Shown one piece after another: positions 9,888 to 21,662 of a stretch of DNA of 64,000 bases. Every line of letters begins with the position of its first letter. The stretch's first letter is position 1. Where the stretch lies: NCBI GenBank assembly GCA_964036295.1, contig OZ038464.1, positions 15,864,443 through 15,928,442 on the forward strand, read 5' to 3'. The position numbers were made by a program, and so were the translations under genes. The notes beneath the pieces were generated by a model that was not told where the DNA came from, ran no database searches, and worked only from the letters and a program-made list of their open reading frames with translations. Origin of the DNA: Plumapathes pennacea (taxonomy: Eukaryota > Cnidaria > Anthozoa > Antipatharia > Myriopathidae).

Positions 9888-12506
9888 GTGACGATCGTTC
9901 GATTGTTCAGTTCTTCGGGAGTTCTTCCTAGCAAACCTGGGACAAAATGGAGATACAGCGTGAGCGTACGTTGCAGTTTCTTCCTGAATACTTTAACGAC
10001 ATAGCGAAAGTGTATATGAACGTCATATTATTATTCCAGATACATCATTTCACAAGAATTATGTTCGATAAACAATTTGGGGACAACAAATTCTCTTGAA
10101 CATTGAACCCTTTTGCTGCAAGTGGAAAGTCTCCTTTTTACCCAGCTTTTTGGAGAGTTGAAGTGTTATTTAAAAAGGATACTCCACTGGTGTTGTTTCT
10201 TTGCTGTTCAAAGTTTATACTGCAATACAAGCTAATTGAAGCCCTTTATTTCTTGAGTTGCAATTAATCTCTAGAGATTCAGAATACAAAGACATTGCGG
10301 CCATATTAGACCAACGTACAATACAAGTAAATGAGTTATATTTTATTAAACGCCCTCCAACGTGCCTGCCATGCCATCAATTGCAACCCCAGAATTCCTC
10401 AAAAGTTTGGGTGGGGTGTGTTGAACGGTTCTTAAACCCGGTCCTTACCCTATTTAAGGCCAAAAAACATGATTTGCATACCCTTCAGACCTGTATCCTA
10501 TAATTTTCACCTTGTCTCAGTCCTAGTACCAGCTGCACCCTATTTCAAACAAATGATTCCTGATAACCCTTAAGAGTTACACATTTATACCTGCATGGCT
10601 TAAAATGTATAATGCCATGGACGTCCTCTCCACCTGGCATTTTCTCTAGCTGTTTTCTCCTCATTTTGGGTTTTCTAATAGTTGAGGATGAAAATAGATA
10701 ATGCAGGGTTGTGGGAAATAAGCTACATTGGTTTTACATTAAAATGCAAGATACTGTGAATTAATGCATCAGAATATATTACATTGAATTCTGCTGATGA
10801 AGGGGCAGTAATTTAAATACACAGTAGACATAAAATGCAACTATTGGTAGCCATGCTTATTGCAATGAATATACTGTATTTTTGGTAAACAAACTAGCAG
10901 AAGGAACAGCATGCTGAAATTGTAGTCTGATGCAGGCAAATGTTTCAGAGTACAGGTGAATACATGATGTAGAAAAGTAACATAAAATAAATATAAAACA
11001 TAAAAATTATATTAAAAAATAAGAGACGGTAATGTGTGGTTGTAAGGATTGGATGGGCTAGATCACTACCATGCATTTGTCTTTATATTTAATTTTTGCT
11101 ATTCATTTGTGCATACATCATGACAATACAATCATGATTGCTAGTCAATCTGGCTGTATATTGAACAATCAATATTTTTATTTGGGTGCGCATGCTTTTT
11201 CTTGAGATGCAGCTTATTTTGTTTGTTTGGTGCATGACAGCAAGTTTTTATGCCATTTATAGTCACACTATTTTAGACTCTACAGCTGTATGTAGCTAAA
11301 TTAATTTACTGGTTCCATGTGAAATGCAAACCATTCTTTCTTTAATTTGTTGAACTGCAGGGCGTGTGGCAGTATACATTTGCAGTGTACAAAACCTTTA
11401 TTACTCAAGAAAGTTATGAGAAGAACGGCCCTCATACCCAGCTTCTCTCTGTCCTCAACCAAAACTTTACCCAACAAGCAATTGAAAAAGGCCCATGTTA
11501 TATATTAGACATTCCCAATGAGGCCATAATATGGAAAGCTCTCAAACACCCTTGCAACATGAAGCCATGAATCCACACAATATTGAGATGAACACTCTCT
11601 TTATCACCATGCAGGTATGTAATAAAATAAATGCACAGATTTCTCTCCACAGCTCAGTTTGAATGCTAAGGGTGTGTTTTAGTCTCTTCAGTTAAACATA
11701 CATTTTATACTTCACAAACAATGATTTAGAGTCTCATTCTGGCAGAACAAGAAGAATTTTAGTAACAAGCTCTGTCTAACTATAAGATGTACAACATTGT
11801 GCTCCCTGACATGGAAATGGCTTTTGAGGTAAAGCTGTTATGCAGTTAAACTGTTGTTTTGGTTGAAAGGATAGGTTTTAGTCTGCAGTGCACATGTTTA
11901 AGCTGCTGCACTGTTTTGTGAGCTGCAGTAGGCTTTGTGCCTTGAATTTGGTTGGAAGTAGAGGACAGGACACATGACCATTAGCTGTACTTCAGCAGCT
12001 AGCATTTTAGGACCCTGCTACACCCTACACATTCCATGTTAATATGCCGTACTGATTGAGCTACTGCATGGCTGAGTTAATGTCCTGGGACAAGTTTTTT
12101 GCTCTGATGAATATCTACATATGTTAATTACCTTAAAGTTCAAATCAATCTTTATCCTAAAACCTGGGAAATAGGGTGTTATATGAAGATTGTGTGGCAG
12201 TTCTACAGAGAGGGTGTTGAAACCTAGAGTACATTGTACAAAATTGTTTTTAGTCAATTTTAAGTTAAGAATTATCTAGGTTAAGAATAGTACCTTGTTT
12301 TTGTGTGTTTGTTATATGATGATACCGAAAAATATTTTCACACAGAGACTCTCCAATTGTTTCCAAATGGAGCATTTATTGTTAAACTTGATGATTATAA
12401 GCTGACTTCATATACATGTGTGAGATGCTCTGGTAGTTTCGTAGCTGCTTCTTCTGGCATCTCATTTAGTCAGACATCGCCATTTCTGGACAGTGTCATT
12501 GAACAT
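9888..12506. other. Long stretch without a recognised gene
   Basis: AT-rich. An open frame at 11361-11570 follows a possible acceptor (ttgaactgcag) and reads GVWQYTFAVYKTFI onward for about 69 codons, but no family was recognised and no matching donor lies before its stop. It could be an exon of a transposon or a terminal exon. Nothing else supportable. Confidence 0.35.
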
Positions 12507-12637
12507 CAGGGCCCGGTTAATAGCTGTATTCGTCGAATAAATCGCTATCCAGTGGATAGTATTAACCTTAATTCAATCACCTGAACAATAATTTATTCTG
12601 TATAGAGCGCTACCACTATTCGAGCGACCGGGCCCTG
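12507..12637. mobile_element. MITE with GGGCCCGGTT ends
   Basis: It begins cagggcccggttaatagc and ends gcgaccgggccctg, with internal partly palindromic sequence (aaatcgctatccagtggata). It belongs to the same type as the element at 59251-59397. Non-coding, about 131 bp. Confidence 0.75.
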
Positions 12638-13929
12638 GTTTGTTTAACAAAAAATGAAGTTGTGCTGCCATTCAGTTCATGTTCACATTTACAGATTGTT
12701 TGCAATCCTCGCCGTTTAATTCCGATACGAAAATGTGCGATTTCAATTCCATTTTCATCCATAAGCCCCTCAAAGAAAATTTTCAAAGTATACTTTCACA
12801 ATTATGGGAGTGGCAAAGGTTACTTTTTACTTCCTGACGGGTATAATCTAGTATCAAGTTAATTTCTCTGCTGAGCTTCGTGTTGTTTCTACATAACTGC
12901 TTTATAACCAACACTCTACCCGCTAAGTTTTATCGGCTGGTGGACTGCCAAGAAAAATATCAACCTCGCGAACCGCCCAAAATTGTGTAATGGCTTACAC
13001 GCAGTTAATAACAACATGACGTCAAAAAAGCGTCTTTACGATTGAAACGGTTTTCCGGACACCCAAACACGACAACGTATCTATTCATCTTACATTCAAA
13101 GATTTTTTGTAGGTTTCCACTGTGAAGAAAATTCAGTATCCGCAAATGTTCGAGGCAAAGTTATAGCGTCCTTTGATAAAGATCCTTTCACCATTGCGGA
13201 TAGATTACAAAAATGAGACTTCTTTAATGCTGTGCCGTTTATTCTAAAGTATCTAAATTTATCTATTTGTTTTCTAGTTTGCACACTTTAAACAATATAT
13301 TTCATTTAGTAAACTTGTAGAAATGTTGTAAGATATTATCTTTATTGCTTAGTTAAGATTAATTTGTGGTTATTCTAGATTACAGGGGTTCACTTGCATG
13401 CATGTGCCTAGACATGTAAAACGGGCATGTGTCTAAATAACTTTAATTACGTACTTCACGTTTTGTCACAAGATTCGTCTAAGCTAACGGAAAAAATATG
13501 TCATCAACGTATGTCCTATTCATTGTTGGTTGAGATTGTACTCGGGAATTAAGATATTTTCTTTGTGATGTTTAGTGTTTGTACAGCCCTGTTATCTTCA
13601 ACGTTCCTGTAGTTTCGAGAAAACGCTTGAAATATCGACCAGCCTAAAATCTGTTAGGTGTAGAAATATCACATAGAATCTCATGTAGACTAGGTCAAAC
13701 TTTCTCGTGCAAGTCGTGTAAATGTTGCATCTGCCTTATTGACCCACAAAAACTGTGATTTCATTGCCTGGCAACTTAAAAGGTTCGTTTGACAACCCGA
13801 GTTTTCTTTGTTTGCACCGGCGACAATAAAGTAAACGAAGCGATGTGAAAAAGTGGTAATACAGGGTTAGTCGCACCATACGCTCGATTTGTACGCTCAT
13901 GGTTTCATGTCAAGTATTGCAAATAACTC
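12638..13929. other. Non-coding, with one unit-like fragment
   Basis: No exon recognised. Around 12948-12985 a fragment (aaatatcaacctcgcgaac) resembles the aaatatctcagcctcgccaa block of the ANK-unit introns, so that block is probably part of a dispersed repeat older than the array. Confidence 0.4.
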
Positions 13930-15190
13930 TGTCGCCGTTAATTATTTAGTCCCGACGAACATTCTGTGACGACACGAATTGCCTCTGGAAAGATACCAGG
14001 CCGAAAACGGACACCAAAGAGGGACCAAAGCCATGACGAACTTTCGCCTGTAAACAATGATTATTTTAACATGCTTTACACTGTACGTGACATCTGTTGC
14101 GTCGTACATACAGTAGCTGTTTTGTAAAGTTTTTTCGCCGAAAGTGTATCCGTTTTCGTGCCGAAAATATTCATTCTTGCGGTTTAAGACTCTACACAAC
14201 GCTTCTCTGTGAAGATATAACATGTTTATGCTGCGCGCGAGCGTGACAGTTGTCAAAATGTTTCGGCTTTGTAGCCGTTGTTTCGCAGTGGTAATTGCAT
14301 ACTAGAAATGAAAAATACACCGAAATAGTCCTGAGCATTTAGTTTGTTAGTCACAATTGACTGAACACGCTGTGAACAAAACCGCAATAATATTGTAAAC
14401 TAAACTGGCGTTGCCAGTGAGCTCTCGGCGTGATTTAGGTGGAGACCAGAATAAACTAAAATGGAAAGTAGGGACAAGAGCGGAACTCCGAAGAGAGACT
14501 TTCAGTTTTTCACCAGAAAAATATCACATAGTATAGAGAACTTGGCTTTTGACACCTTGCTCAAATGAAACCTGATTAAACTATAAATTATCATTACAAC
14601 AGTCATACACTTGCTTCTTAAAGAACTTAAAGGTTGAGCGACTCTGCTTTTTGAGCTTAGGAGCGAATGCGTTTCTTCTATCAGGCTTTTGAGTATTCGT
14701 GCAACAAGTCTTGTGTTACTTTCCTCGCTGTCAATTTTATATTTTTTTTATGGAGCGGGAATACTCGAAAGCCTAGTAGAAGAAACGCATTCAGTAAAAA
14801 AATGTACAGAAGTATCGAAGTGAAGGCTAGATTATCGTGGCCTCTGATTAAAAATAGGTGTTTAAAGTCAAACTGTAAATATCGACTGAGCATGAAAAGA
14901 TAAGTCACGCTTTACTCTCTTCTTGCTGGCTAAACTTTTCACTCTAAAGCTCAAAATGCAGCCGGGGGAGTCTCTTAACTTTTAAGGAGCAAGTTAGTGT
15001 ATGAGTGTTGTAATGGTAATTTATAGTAATAGGTTTTATTTGAGCAAGGTGTCAAAAGTCAAGTTCTCTATACTGTGTGATATTTTTCTGCTGAGAAACT
15101 GAAAGTCTCGCTCTTGTCCCTACTTTCCATTTTAGTTTCTTCTGGTCTCGACCCCACTCAACGAGCTCACTGGCAAAGTTAGTCTGGTTG
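13930..15190. mobile_element. Foldback element (family B)
   Basis: An arm at 14440-14660 is the inverse of 14980-15165 (ggtgtcaaaag, aagttctctatact, tactttccattttagtt appear in both orientations). A second, inner inverted pair (gaatgcgtttcttctat at 14664, atagaagaaacgcattc-like at 14775) lies between them. The left flank 13930-14430 matches 24030-24370, and the right part matches 24390-24620 and 36090-36565. Ends carry gagctcactggcaa. No transposase is visible; non-autonomous. Confidence 0.75.
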
Positions 15191-15238
15191 GATGTGTGTT
15201 GCCTTAATTTCAGCAGTCGTTGGTTGCTGGTAAGAACT

Positions 15239-15262
15239 GTGTGTGTGTGTGTGTGTGTGTGT
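15239..15262. repeat. (GT)n microsatellite
   Basis: About twelve GT units. Confidence 0.95.
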
Positions 15263-15552
15263 TTGAGTGAATTTAGAACCACTAGACGCTTGATTTCACT
15301 TTCATGACCGACAGTGTAAAATATTTTCCGTGTCTATAAAGCCAAAAGGATTATCATGATTTGTACATTAAGAATCTTATCACTATTACTGGAAAGCAGG
15401 CAGAAGGGAACAAGAGAAAGGTGTACAGTACAGTGTTCATTATAGATACATGACCTAATAGGGCAAATTAGTATTGTCTTAAGGTAATTCAAAATCGTAT
15501 TTGGATCGTTCACATTTAGTTTATTTATTCCAAATTAGTCAACTGTTTACAT

Positions 15553-15615
15553 TTGCTCAGACGAAGGGCTAGTGCTCGAAACGTGAGCTTCAAACTCTTT
15601 CACGGCGTCCAGCTT
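15553..15615. mobile_element. Possible Penelope-like terminal fragment
   Basis: The motifs gacgaagggctagtgctcg and aaacgtgagcttcaaactc resemble the conserved 3' region of Penelope-like elements in invertebrates. This is from memory of the family; no coding part is nearby. Confidence 0.3.
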
Positions 15616-15815
15616 TTATACATCGACCCTCAGTCGATCCACGTTATGCATGTTTACAGTGGACACTGCGTATGTCAATCGTAAACATCAGAAACTCCAC
15701 TATGATATTTCTCTTTGTTCTAAAGAACAGTCTTTGTGGTGTGGTAATGGGTTCATCTTTGCTAAGGCTCTTTGTGATCGATAACTGTTCTTTTTGTCGT
15801 CATTGATTTTTGTAG

Positions 15816-16126
15816 ATGTTTTGTCAACCAAGGGAGTGATGAGTGACCAGAAATATGTGAATGGCGTTCCCACGTTGCTGGAACTCGACAATTTGTCAGG
15901 AGAAATAATCCCCGTTTGGCGGTCTCTTGGCCGACGTCTGGGAGTCGAGATTGGTACAATAGAGGGTATTGTGTGTGATTTGAGAAGTCCCCAGCCCAAG
16001 CAAAAAGCATTTAGAATGCTGAAATGCTGGTTTGACAAGGGAGATACGTCAACTTACGGAAAACTTGCACAAGCCTTACAAGCTGAAAGTATGGGCCGCC
16101 TTGCCGAAAAGTACTGTTTTCAACAG
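15816..16126 (+). CDS. Death domain exon 1
   Basis: The acceptor is gatttttgtag and the donor caacag|gtaatt. The 311-bp exon is phase 1 in and phase 0 out. Of about 104 codons, residues 25-100 form a death domain, a six-helix module that mediates homotypic assembly in apoptotic and innate-immune signalling. Visible hallmarks are IIPVWRSLGRRLGV (helices 1-2), IEGI, KQKAFRMLKCWFDKG (helices 3-4), STYGKLAQAL (helix 5) and GRLAEKY at the C-terminus. The N-terminal segment VLSTKGVMSDQKYVNG looks like a linker. It is paralogous to the second death domain at 18552. The entry phase matches the phase-1 exit of ANK exons and of the candidate start at 9875, and the exit phase matches the linker exon at 17778. 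Confidence 0.85.
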
Positions 16127-16429
16127 GTAATTTAAAGATACATCTGTACTTTGGGTTGTCGATGATGGTGTAGGAGTTTTGCTGTCATCAAATTTGATGT
16201 TGAAGTTTTTTACGTTAGATACATAATGAATGGTATTTCGTCATTCTCGCGGGGAAAGTCACGAAAAATCGTTTACGTTGTATGTAGTTTTTAAATCGTA
16301 TTGTGTGATATACTATATACAGGGTTGAGTAAATCACGGAATTTTTCGGTATAAGTACTACACACCGTAATCAGGCGTCAAAACGGAGGCGTTTATACAC
16401 TTTCTAGTCTGGGGAATAAATAAACAATA

Positions 16430-16975
16430 AACTACTTTTGCGAGAAAATGTGCACGGATAATAATTATTGTCCGAGGATATTATCTGTTCTGAGAAGCGA
16501 ACAGTTTGCTTCTCGGAACAGATAATGTCCAAGGACAATTATCCGTGCATATATCCGAAGCCAAAAGTAGTTTATTGTCTTTATTATCCTTCAAATATTT
16601 CCTCTCGCAGCGCAAATAATGTTGCGGGGACTGTGAAGCTTTTTGGTACTTTCTGGGACTGCTTTTCAACCAATGAATTGATGTCCTCCTCGGTAGTCAT
16701 CTCGTAATGTCCTCTTCGGTAGTCATCTGCAATTTTTTTTTCATTATTATTATTAAATAAATAAACAGCGATAGTTCGCCAGGCGAGGGTTATTCGCTGA
16801 TAACCAGTCACGTGTCACACTTCTAACAATCAGGCGCGAGAGGAAATATTTGATGAGTCATAAAGCTATTCCAGCTTCGAGCTTCGCTTTCGGGCAACTG
16901 TTTACTTCTCGAAACAGATAATATCCTCGGACATTTATACGTCGTGCATATTTTCTCGCCAAAAGTAGTTTATTT
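16430..16975 (-). mobile_element. MITE family A, compound copy
   Basis: Contains caaaagtagtttattgtctt, ggataattgtccgaggatat-like and gacacgtgactgg-like blocks in the opposite orientation to 20590-20990. The ends (acttttggcgagaaaat and its inverse) occur several times, making a nested foldback. Non-coding. Confidence 0.75.
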
Positions 16976-17017
16976 TTTATATAGTCGACGACATTCGTAA
17001 CTATGGTCGCACTAGGA

Positions 17018-17176
17018 CTGTCGATAATAACTCAGCATCAAGAGCAATACGACGGCTTCTTCAATGTTTGGTAGCAACTTGCTGGCACATATTTCTGGTG
17101 ACAAGCGCTGTTTGCACTTCAAATGATGCAAATGTTGATATTAATGCCGTTAAAGTTACGAGTGCAACCGGAGCCA
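17018..17176. repeat. Segment shared with the Mutator-like element
   Basis: The blocks ggtgacaagcgctgtttgca and cttcaaatgatgcaa up to accggagcc match 22866-23018 in the same orientation. It may be a fragment of the same transposon family. Confidence 0.7.
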
Positions 17177-17777
17177 AAGAAAATTGGAAAATGTTTAGCT
17201 TCAAGCAGTCACTTAATGAATAGCATTTTATTACGAATGGTAATTCTCCAGATTTCAAAACTTAGATAAAATTCTACAAAATAACTAGCACAATTAGTTA
17301 ACCGAAATGATGTTAAAACTAAATTATTTTAACTTTTTATTGTTGAAGAGATGTTGTGATATTGTAATGTAGCTGGGAGCCTAATATGCGGATATTTAAC
17401 GGCTGCGAGACTAGTGCGATCTAGCGACAGAAGATCGAACGTTAATCAGAAGAGTAGCTAAAACCAATTTCAGTTCCCGTCCATGATGAGCAGATCCTAA
17501 GTCTATGCTGAGTAAGATTTGACAATGTTTTATTGCAAACATCTCGGAACTATTTATCGATATTTCCAAAGTATTACAACTATGAAACTTCAAAAAGATA
17601 ATTTTACTTTGTTCCGAATATTAAATTATTTTTTTCTTGTTGAATGGTCACTCCGTTCTTACTGATTTTAAAGCAGCATGGTAACACGTCACTACAATAG
17701 ATGCCAGGGTGCCAGCTGCAATTAACTCACACCCCGTTTTTGTAACGTCAGTTCTTTTGTTGATGTTGTGTTTGCAG

Positions 17778-17874
17778 CCTGACTCACGCGTTTACCATTC
17801 TTTCCATCAGGAGCATCCATATATCAGGGATTCCTCTCTTGTTTCAAGTGGATCATTTTCCTCTGTTCCTCTTA
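17778..17874 (+). CDS. Linker exon between the two death domains (predicted)
   Basis: A strong acceptor (gttgtgtttgcag) and a near-consensus donor (ctta|gtaagtac) enclose 97 bp, open in the frame demanded by the preceding exon. It enters in phase 0 and leaves in phase 1, exactly what is needed to join the exon at 16126 (phase 0 out) to the one at 18552 (phase 1 in). The product is a Ser/His-rich stretch (PDSRVYHSFHQEH ... SSLVSSGSFSSVPL) without recognised domain, probably a flexible linker. The junction codon would be ACA (Thr). The call rests on splice signals and phase, not homology. Confidence 0.5.
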
Positions 17875-18551
17875 GTAAGTACGGCGTCATCATTTTCTTT
17901 GTTTTGTTCCCTCCTCTGTTGTATTCTCTCCGTTTCATAGATCCTTGTGTGGGCTTGGTTTGTCAATACTTGCGTCTGTTACACTGTCCCTTTTGTTACA
18001 GTTCTTCATTTTGTCATTCTGCTCATTATTTCTCTCTGTTAGATACATTAGTCGCGTTGCTGCCTGGTTTGTGTTTTTTTTTTCACTGCAGACTGTCTTT
18101 GTTTGTCAAACTTCTAGAAAATGTTTCTCTCCCAAGCATTTTGTTTTGTGTTCGCTTGTCTTTCTGTTTCTTTCTTTAATGTTCAAGTGTTTTAATTCTA
18201 AATGCTGTGAGAGTTGAACACGAGCAAACGTAGCTATCTGCCTAAGCAAGTCGAAACTTATGCCAATATATCGGCTGGTATTTAGTTATTTCAGCCTTTC
18301 GGTTGATTAACTCTAATATCTGGCTTGGTCCCTTCGACAGAAACATAAACACAGTCATTTGTTTGGTAGTTTCTGGGGACTTGTCATTGTTTAAAAGCCC
18401 CTGCAACGTAACTACTATTCGTTTTAGGTCAACCTTACGGTTAAAACGCAGCATAATGCAGAATAGCTAACGATCGACGATCTTTTCGTGTAGAACGGTA
18501 CAAATACAAAATTATGCACTTCTCAAGTGCTTGCGGGTGTCTTATTTCTAG

Positions 18552-18802
18552 CAACTATTCAGAAGAGTGCCTCGACACTGGAAGAACTCGAGAAGCTCTC
18601 ATTGGAAGTCATCCCATTTTGGCCGTCACTGGGGAGACGTTTAGGTGTCGAAGAGGGAAGAATAGAAAACATCCGGCATGATTCTTCAGTCCTCCAACCC
18701 AGAGAAAAGGCATTTCAAATGCTGAAGTTATGGTTTGAGAAAGGGAGCTCCTCAACTAAAGATGAACTGGAAGAGGCTGTGAAAATTGAGAAGGCTCGGC
18801 AG
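18552..18802 (+). CDS. Death domain exon 2
   Basis: The acceptor is gtcttatttctag and the donor cggcag|gttaga. The 251-bp exon is phase 1 in and phase 0 out, the same phases as death domain exon 1, so the pair probably arose by exon duplication. It reads LEELEKLSLEVIPFWPSLG, RRLGVEEGRIENI, REKAFQMLKLWFEKG, SSTKDELEEAVKIEKARQ: a full death domain up to helix 5, with the last helix shortened compared with domain 1. Two death domains in tandem suggest a scaffold that can recruit more than one partner. Downstream, the predicted linker exon at 25419 accepts phase 0. Confidence 0.85.
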
Positions 18803-19392
18803 GTTAGAGTTCTTATTGAAAAAGAAAAGTGTTTGCAGATATTTATTTTGTCTACGTCAAACTTGCCGATTTGGGGGAACGGGAGTGGTCAAATGCCGGA
18901 ATTTTTTGAAAGGAAATTTATTGGCATAAACTGCATTTTCTGTTGTCGTCCGAAGCATTTAACTCAGAGTTTCCATTGTTCTATTAACTAATATACTTCA
19001 GATGACCCGTTTGCAGCTACGTGTGCAACGCCTTGGAAAAATTTCTTGAGGATTGTTGGCAAGGAATGTCAACCAATGTCAAATATTGTCGTGTGAGGGT
19101 ATCATACCCCCTTTCCCACAAAAGAAAATATGTCATACATGTTTTAAATTTTTTAGTTGACATAAAAAAAAACGTGAAACATTGGCACGCGATATATCAA
19201 AATGTTTGCTGCAAATCAGCGCATTGATTTTCGGTGTTGGTTGCCATGGGTAGCTTGGGGGAACCTGATATGCGATCAGTGACGCTATAAATTTTATATA
19301 TTTTGACTTAATGTCCCTCGATTTGTAGCCGATCGGAACGAAAGTAACGGTATATGAAAGAGCACGTGTGACGTCAATGATTGTACAACAGC

Positions 19393-19394
19393 AT

Positions 19395-19427
<33 letters not shown>

Positions 19428-19428
19428 T
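19393..19428. repeat. (TA)n tract
   Basis: Alternating TA with one interruption, directly abutting the palindromic MITE; the element may have inserted into the TA tract. Confidence 0.9.
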
Positions 19429-19430
19429 TA

Positions 19431-19620
19431 ACAAATAAACCAGCTTCAAGCGTGCTCCGTTCAGAAATAAAGCACGCAGCAAGTGACGAGAGCACGAAAG
19501 AAGTGTAGGGAGAAACGCGAGCCGAAGGCGAGCGTTTTTCCCCGCTTCTTGAGTGCTCTCGGCACTTGCTGCGTGCTTTATTTCTGAACGGAGCACGCTT
19601 GAAGCTGGTTTATTTGTTTT
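19431..19620. mobile_element. Near-perfect palindromic MITE
   Basis: The left arm (caaataaaccagcttcaagc onward) and right arm are reverse complements over about 90 bp with few mismatches, meeting near gagccgaaggcgagcg. The element is almost all inverted repeat and codes for nothing. Flanking TA repeats would fit a TA target site. Confidence 0.85.
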
Positions 19621-20449
19621 ATAACATAGAACTTCAAAACTTTCACAATAAAACTGTCTGTATTCATCAAAAATGTTGGAATGCTAACAGCGATGAAAAA
19701 ATAGATTCTCCTAAACGGCTCGGCGGTCCGAATTGCCAAGTCAGTACATTTTCGCTTCAATTTTTCAACCAGGCCGTCTGTTCTATAAAATTAGACAACA
19801 TCTCACAGTAAAGAACTATATTTCCTGTAGAACTTTGGACTACAAGTACATGAAATCGTACAGTCGGCTAGTGCATAAAATGCAAATTTGAAGGGAATCA
19901 ACAAATGCTCCAACGGGCGACTCGAAAATTGTGTGAATGAAAACTTACCGATTTCTTGACTCTACCTCGTAGTACAATCATTTGAAGTCCGTCCGAAAAT
20001 TCTTCAATCATTTTTTTCAGTCACATCGTCGGAAATTCTTTCTCTTGCATCACTACAAACACGTCTGTTTGTCTGTCTTCGCCGTTCATGTTCAGTGATT
20101 GCTCACGGCTGATCTTCTTCAACTAAATGATTTGCTCTCTCCTTCCTTGTTGAAGCATTCAACTTCATTCAAACAACCCACTGATGTAATTGTGACTCCC
20201 AAATATGCTGTACTTTGGGACAGTGCTTAAACCGAGTCGCTTTCCACGACGCTGACAAGAAACTTGCCGTTCTTCGACATAGATTTTCCCTCTCCAAACT
20301 GTTGAAGTGCTTTTTGATGAGGTCACGTTCTTTACCGATTCACGGTGAACCGTACTACTACCACTACGGTGCCTTCACTTAAAGCCAAATTTTATCTCGA
20401 AATTGGGCATTGGTGACTCCATTCTCGCATTATTTTCTCTTTTTTGCCA

Positions 20450-20561
20450 GAGGATGACGTAAGCGTGGTTTATAACTTATAAACCACGGGTAAGTGTGGT
20501 TTATACTCTGGCAAACCACGGTTTTCGACCAATCAGCGCGCGGCTTGTATCGTGACTATGT

Positions 20562-20598
<37 letters not shown>

Positions 20599-20990
20599 GA
20601 CCCATCAAATATTTCCTCCCGCGCGTGATTGGTGGAATCGTGACACGTGACCGAATAACGTCCGCTCACGAGCAAACGTTATCAGCGAACAACCCCCGCC
20701 TGGCAAACTAGCGCTGTTTATTGACAATATCCGAATACAGTTTTATATATTAATCACAAAAAAAAAAAAAAACATTACGAGACGACTACCGAGGAGGACA
20801 GCAAAGCACCAAAGAGCTTCACAGTCCCAGTGCGCCATTATTTGCGCTGCGAGAAGAAATAGTTGAAGGATAATAAAGACAATAAACTACTTTTGGCGAG
20901 GAAATATGAACGGATAATTGTCCGAGGATATTATCTGTTCCGAGAAGCGAACAGTTGCCCGAGAGGGAAGCTCGGCTTTTTTTTCTTTTT
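20450..20990 (+). mobile_element. MITE family A copy with flanking hairpin
   Basis: From about 20590: atgacccatcaaatatttcc, gacacgtgaccg, then caataaactacttttggcga, ggataattgtccgaggatat and gcgaacagttgcc. The same order is found inverted at 16430-16975 and, shortened, at 37268-37395. A (TA)n tract lies at 20563-20594 and an A run at 20757. Non-coding. Confidence 0.75.
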
Positions 20991-21385
20991 TTTTTTTTCA
21001 AGTGTGTGCGTTTTAACACAATACTGGCGTCTGGGATTGTGTTCAGGTCGGCCAGTCGGTGCTTAAAGATTTCGTTTCACGGCTTGCAAGCTTGCCTCCC
21101 ATACACTGGCAAAATATCCGGGCAGTTTACAAGCGTCCGTCGAACTGCTTGGCCTTGTATCTGCATCTTGTACAAAATCACTTCCGTTTTTACTCTACCA
21201 CTTGTCACCAAAAAAATAGCGGTTAACAGTTCAGCTGCCGAGTAACCTCGCCTGACTGACTGACTGACGAACATTAAATTTCGAGCTGGCGACCCGCTTG
21301 GAGTCTCCAAATAAGGCGATACTACTGCATTAGCGTCGTGATTATTACCCTCTCTTACGCTCGGGGAAAAAAGCAAAGTCATCTG

Positions 21386-21386
<1 letters not shown>

Positions 21387-21470
<84 letters not shown>
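21387..21470. repeat. (TTA)n microsatellite
   Basis: About 28 TTA units; the poly-Tyr open frame over it is an artefact. Confidence 0.97.
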
Positions 21471-21662
21471 GTTATTTTGATTCAAAAACTGCGATGTTTC
21501 CTTCAATATTCTTCTATATTATTGTCGTGTTCATGGACGTAGTTTGAGTCAGACTGGATACCTTACTGACTAGCGTGGCATCTGATGAACAATCACACCA
21601 ACGAAGCGTTTTACTAGATGTAAACAAGTCTTTCGATGTTACTTTCTGCTTGCAGATCTCTT

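Noticed and set aside
9607-9931. Phe-rich and Lys-rich frames on both strands
   Set aside because: Translations of the (CAAAA)n and A-run tracts; only the ATG at 9875 was kept, as a weak candidate.
11361-11570. Open frame after a possible acceptor (GVWQYTFAVYKTFI...)
   Set aside because: No donor, no recognised family and no neighbouring exon in matching phase; mentioned in the non-coding entry only.
17709-18179. A 156-codon frame covering the linker exon
   Set aside because: Only 17778-17874 is bounded by good splice sites. The rest is Phe/Leu/Cys-rich intron translation from pyrimidine-rich DNA.
21338-21547. Poly-tyrosine open frame
   Set aside because: Translation of the (TTA)n microsatellite.
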